NCBI GenBank assembly: GCA_027011235.1
Contig: JALVAI010000271.1
Coordinates: 1-7,955, forward strand
DNA: 7,955 bases
From: Desulfobulbaceae bacterium
GTDB lineage: Bacteria; Desulfobacterota; Desulfobulbia; Desulfobulbales; Desulfobulbaceae
Reading direction: 5' to 3'
In this document: positions 5,641 through 7,955 of the stretch, one piece after another
How positions within the stretch are numbered: the stretch's first letter is position 1
Layout of the letters: each line of letters begins with the position of its first letter
Program-made: the position numbers and the translations under genes
Notes under the pieces: generated by a model
The model's input: the letters and a program-made list of their open reading frames with translations, nothing else
The model's database searches: none
What the model was told of the DNA's origin: nothing

Positions 5641-5669
5641 ATGACAACCGATCGTTTATGCCCTATTAT
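5641..5669 (+). promoter_or_regulatory. Candidate sigma70 promoter for the PilZ gene
   Basis: The -35 ATGACA (5641-5646, 5 of 6 to TTGACA) and -10 TATTAT (5664-5669, 5 of 6 to TATAAT) are separated by 17 nt. Transcription would start near 5676, giving a leader of about 95 nt, and the site lies downstream of the terminator of the preceding gene, where a new promoter is needed. Confidence 0.5.
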
Positions 5670-5771
5670 AAAGACACATGATATCCCACACGAACAGGAA
5701 TAGGCAGGCAACGGCCCGCTGCATGACCATTGCCAAAGTGATCTATTCAACCAGCAGGAGGAAATATTCTC

Positions 5772-6200
5772 ATGGAGAAAAAACCGAGCTGGAACGATAT
5801 CCCTTCCCTGGGATTGCAGTTGGAAAAGGACAACGTGAGTCAACAAAGAGATAACAGGGCCGAGATTCGCCTGCCGTGCCGCGATCTGCTGGAATTGTTC
5901 ATGCTGGATACCGGTACCATAGCCGTGCAGGTAAAGGCGGGTCAGGGAAAGGGTGTGCAAGAGGGATTGCTTCTTGATATCAACCAGAAGGGCATGGGTT
6001 TGACAATGAAGGCCCATGATCTCAGAAAAAATGATTCGATCCTTATAGGGACCATGCTGGGACAACGAAAATTCACCACCCGTGCCGTCGTACGCTGGAC
6101 CCGTTCCGAGAAGGTCGGCATCGAGTATATCAACCCCAAATCGGAAGATTATAGGTTTTTATCGGAGCTATACGGGGCCAAGATCCTCAATAATATCTGA
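5772..6200 (+). CDS. PilZ-domain protein (probable c-di-GMP receptor)
   Basis: 142 residues; AGGAGG (5756-5761) lies 10 nt before ATG. A short N-terminal lead (1-24) is followed by one PilZ domain. The c-di-GMP motifs are RxxxR as R29-AEI-R33, and D69-I-N-Q-K-G74 in place of the usual (D/N)xSxxG, with Asn where Ser is common. The barrel continues through the RAVVRWTRSEKVGIEYI block (104-120), a typical PilZ end, and a short C-terminal helix. PilZ proteins bind c-di-GMP and change motility, polysaccharide or other outputs by protein contact. There is no output domain, so it probably acts as a free adaptor. It is a single gene, with the promoter at 5641-5669, convergent with the rhomboid gene. 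Confidence 0.85.
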   Translation: MEKKPSWNDIPSLGLQLEKDNVSQQRDNRAEIRLPCRDLLELFMLDTGTIAVQVKAGQGKGVQEGLLLDINQKGMGLTMKAHDLRKNDSILIGTMLGQRKFTTRAVVRWTRSEKVGIEYINPKSEDYRFLSELYGAKILNNI

Positions 6201-6209
6201 ACTCCCTGC

Positions 6210-6230
6210 CCGGCACTATTCATATGCCGG
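6210..6230. terminator. Weak hairpin at the PilZ/rhomboid convergent junction
   Basis: A 6-bp GC-rich stem, CCGGCA (6210-6215) with TGCCGG (6225-6230), has a 9-nt loop and overlaps the last codons of the rhomboid gene. There is no T-run on either strand. It is the only candidate structure for ending both convergent transcripts. Confidence 0.3.
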
Positions 6231-6926
6231 ATTACGCACCATGGGTACCAGAAGATACCCGCAGAGAAAACCACCAATATGGGCCCAGAAGGCAACTCCG
6301 CCGCCTGTGGCCGAGAGGCTGGGAATGCCGGCAACAAGCTGAATGACAAACCAGTAGCCAAGCATGGCGATGGCGGGCAGGGACACCGTTGTGATAAAAA
6401 AGCCAAGAAAGAGTAAGGTCTGGACGCGGGCATGGGGATAGAGACGACCATAGGCGCCCATAATCCCCCCGATGGCTCCCGAGGCCCCCACCATGGGTAA
6501 GGCGCTTGTCGGGTTGGTCATGATTTGCGCACCGGCCGCGGCCAGTCCGCAGAGAAGATAAAAGAGAATAAATCGTCCAGGCCCCAGGGCGTCCTCCACA
6601 TTGTCACCAAACACCCAGAGAAACCACATGTTGCCGATCAGGTGAAACCAGCCGCCGTGCAGGAACATGTGGGTCAGCAGTGTATACACTCCGCGTTGTT
6701 CCTGGATAATACAATACATATCCCGACCGACCCGGACATGGGTTGCCGGCGGCAACAGGCCAAGTAACTTTCCCGGAATCAAGCCAAAGGCACATAATGA
6801 CCGGGCCAGCGTCTGCTGGCTGCCCAGTCCCTGCAAGAAGATCCAGGCCGCAACACAAATGACAATGATGGCAACGGTTGCTATCGGTTGCCGGGTTGTG
6901 GCGTTTTCATCATAGAGCGGAAACAT
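6216..6926 (-). CDS. Rhomboid family intramembrane serine protease
   Basis: 236 residues, an integral inner-membrane protease that cuts transmembrane helices of other proteins. The first membrane helix is at 16-33, followed by a periplasmic loop with amphipathic stretch (about 35-80). The L1/TM2 block H90-GGWF-H95-LIG-N99 matches H145/H150/N154 of GlpG as I recall it. The catalytic Ser is in GASGAIGG (S149) with the usual GxxxG helix, and the catalytic His is in AHIGGF (H216), so the Ser-His dyad is complete. Six or so hydrophobic helices are visible. There is no extra N-terminal domain and no cytosolic zinc finger within this frame. ATG 6926 has AAAGGGA (6934-6940) 7 nt upstream. The gene ends 15 nt from the convergent PilZ stop. 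Substrate unknown. Confidence 0.95.
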   Translation of the reverse strand: MFPLYDENATTRQPIATVAIIVICVAAWIFLQGLGSQQTLARSLCAFGLIPGKLLGLLPPATHVRVGRDMYCIIQEQRGVYTLLTHMFLHGGWFHLIGNMWFLWVFGDNVEDALGPGRFILFYLLCGLAAAGAQIMTNPTSALPMVGASGAIGGIMGAYGRLYPHARVQTLLFLGFFITTVSLPAIAMLGYWFVIQLVAGIPSLSATGGGVAFWAHIGGFLCGYLLVPMVRNPAYE

Positions 6927-7177
6927 ATCTCATCCCTTTACCCTTGGATTCCAGGATTGCCAGGCAGTCGATACAGCGGGGCCGGCCGGTATCATCATGC
7001 CGCGGGGTGATTTGCATTGATTGGCGTTTGCCGATGGACGTTGAAGCTGTGAGTCAGGAAAAAACCTAATTGATGCCAATTATTTCATCAGCCTTGTCCT
7101 GCATATTCACCCAATTACCATACCTGGTATCATTGGACTGCACCAGAAAAATTGATGCAGGGGACTGAAAAATACCA

Positions 7178-7206
7178 TTGACTTATCAGAGGAAACGGTG
7201 TGTAGT
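7178..7206 (+). promoter_or_regulatory. Tentative sigma70 promoter for dctP
   Basis: TTGACT (7178-7183, 5 of 6) and TGTAGT (7201-7206, 4 of 6) are separated by 17 nt. Transcription would begin near 7213, about 127 nt before the ATG. The -10 is poor, so confidence is low. Confidence 0.3.
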
Positions 7207-7326
7207 TTATAGGTTTTTTGAAACAAGATTAGCCCAATTCATGTTTTTAGCGGCTGCCGGCTCACTAAAGGCGCGGCCATAAACTCCAAGGAGAAATGTT
7301 GTGGCAGATCGTTCACTTAAGACGAC

Positions 7327-7333
7327 AAGGAGG
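7327..7333 (+). promoter_or_regulatory. Ribosome binding site of dctP
   Basis: AAGGAGG lies 6 nt before ATG 7340 and supports that start. If translation instead began at GTG 7301, the AGG AGG inside this site would be read as Arg-Arg; see findings. Confidence 0.8.
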
Positions 7334-7339
7334 CTATTT

Positions 7340-7955
7340 ATGAAGCGATGGACCATTTATGCAATCAGTCTGCTGTTTGCCCTGGCTTTTTCATCCGAGG
7401 CCATTGCCAAAACACGATGGGATATGCATCTTAACTATCCGGCCGGGAATTTCCATTCCCAGGGCGCCAAACGTTTTGCCGAACGGGTGAAAAAGGCCAC
7501 CGGCGGCGAACTCGAGATTGTCCTCCATCCCGGCGCTTCCCTTGGCTTTAAAGGGCCGGAGCTGCTGCGGGCCGTTGCCGAAGGCCAGTTGGTCATTGCC
7601 GAGATTCCCACCGGCATGGTGGAGGGTGATGCCCCTATCCTGGCCCTGACCGCCCAGCCCTTTATTTCCACCAATGCCAAGGAACAGCGCCTTCTCTATG
7701 AACTGGCCAAACCCACCTATGCCAGGGAACTGAAAAAATTCAACCAGTTTACCCTCTACACCTCGGTATGGCCGTTTTCCGGCATTTACACCCAACGGCC
7801 GATCAAATCCGTTGCCGATCTCAAGGGACTTAAAATGCGTGTCTATGACGGCACTGGCCTGGCCTTTGGCAAGGCCACCGGCATTGCCGCCCGCAAGATG
7901 CCCTTTTCCGAGGTCTACCCGGCCATGAAGGCCGGCCTGCTTGACTCCATGTACA
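7340..7955 (+). CDS. dctP: TRAP transporter solute-binding protein, DctP family (3' end outside window)
   Basis: 205 residues are visible before the right edge, roughly the first 60 percent of a usual 330-residue DctP. A Sec-type signal peptide is clear: MKRW, a hydrophobic core (5-18), then AIA/K, with cleavage likely after residue 23. The mature part shows the family blocks: FAERVKKATGGELEI (46-60), HPGASLGFKGPELLRAV (63-79), QPFIS (106-110) and DLKGLKMRV (160-168), in which R167 is the conserved Arg that binds the ligand carboxylate in DctP-type proteins, followed by PFSEVYPAMKAGLLDSMY. It should capture an organic acid in the periplasm and hand it to DctQ/DctM membrane subunits, whose genes are expected just downstream. 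The ligand cannot be named from this sequence. ATG 7340 is preferred; GTG 7301 is an in-frame alternative. Confidence 0.93.
   Translation, partial: MKRWTIYAISLLFALAFSSEAIAKTRWDMHLNYPAGNFHSQGAKRFAERVKKATGGELEIVLHPGASLGFKGPELLRAVAEGQLVIAEIPTGMVEGDAPILALTAQPFISTNAKEQRLLYELAKPTYARELKKFNQFTLYTSVWPFSGIYTQRPIKSVADLKGLKMRVYDGTGLAFGKATGIAARKMPFSEVYPAMKAGLLDSMY

Larger units (their letters stand above)
5467..5771. other. 305-base intergenic region
   Basis: It contains the two 3' hairpins of the microprotein transcript (to 5544), then about 95 bases in which I see nothing, then a sigma70-like promoter (5641-5669), an untranslated leader, and the ribosome binding site AGGAGG (5756-5761) of the PilZ gene. 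A 20-codon frame from ATG 5641 has no usable ribosome binding site and is not called. Confidence 0.6.
6927..7339. other. 413-base intergenic region between divergent genes
   Basis: It separates the leftward rhomboid gene from the rightward dctP gene. It contains a possible 35-residue minus-strand ORF (7017-6910), a tentative promoter for dctP (7178-7206), a second purine-rich ribosome binding site AAGGAG (7288-7293) that could serve a GTG start at 7301, and the main AAGGAGG (7327-7333). A short palindrome ATACC-T-GGTAT lies near 7120-7130. No tRNA or other RNA gene is recognised. Confidence 0.5.

Noticed and set aside
1..7955. Mobile elements, CRISPR arrays, tRNA or rRNA genes
   Set aside because: No transposase or integrase frame, no evenly spaced direct repeats and no tRNA-like cloverleaf or rRNA sequence was recognised; the inverted repeat at 4768-4929 lacks target-site duplications.

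Overview
The window suggests a Gram-negative bacterium, most likely from the Desulfobacterota (former Deltaproteobacteria). The reasons are a hybrid histidine kinase with an HDLNN H-box, a PilZ protein, a TRAP-transporter binding protein, a two-domain SagB-type nitroreductase and moderate GC (about half by eye). The phylum is an inference from gene content and protein style; no rRNA or other marker gene is present. There is no tRNA, rRNA, CRISPR array, integrase or transposase.

Layout. (1) 2-1372 (+): 3' part of a hybrid sensor kinase (coiled coil, HisKA, HATPase, receiver), cut by the left edge. (2) 1604-2725 (+): a membrane-associated Rossmann oxidoreductase that, from motif order, looks like a distant relative of cyanobacterial acyl-ACP reductase. 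(3) 2726-2778: two tandem hairpins between convergent genes. (4) 4706-2904 (-): a probable two-gene operon, a universal stress protein followed by a tandem-domain SagB/nitroreductase flavoprotein. (5) 4707-5322: a long gene-poor stretch with an inverted-repeat pair, a 71-nt nested stem and a possible 29-codon ORF. (6) 5323-5466 (+): a 47-residue protein, about two thirds lysine, with three cysteines, followed by a textbook intrinsic terminator. (7) 5772-6200 (+): a PilZ-domain protein behind a good sigma70-like promoter. (8) 6926-6216 (-): a rhomboid protease, convergent with PilZ (15-nt gap). (9) 6927-7339: an intergenic stretch. (10) 7340-7955 (+): 5' part of a DctP-type TRAP solute-binding protein, cut by the right edge.

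The genes do not form one pathway. Several are signalling or stress functions (kinase, Usp, PilZ). The parts most worth following up are the structured 4.77-5.03 kb region, the Lys/Cys-rich microprotein, the acyl-ACP-reductase-like enzyme and the stand-alone tandem SagB protein. None of these is proven here to be a new system.
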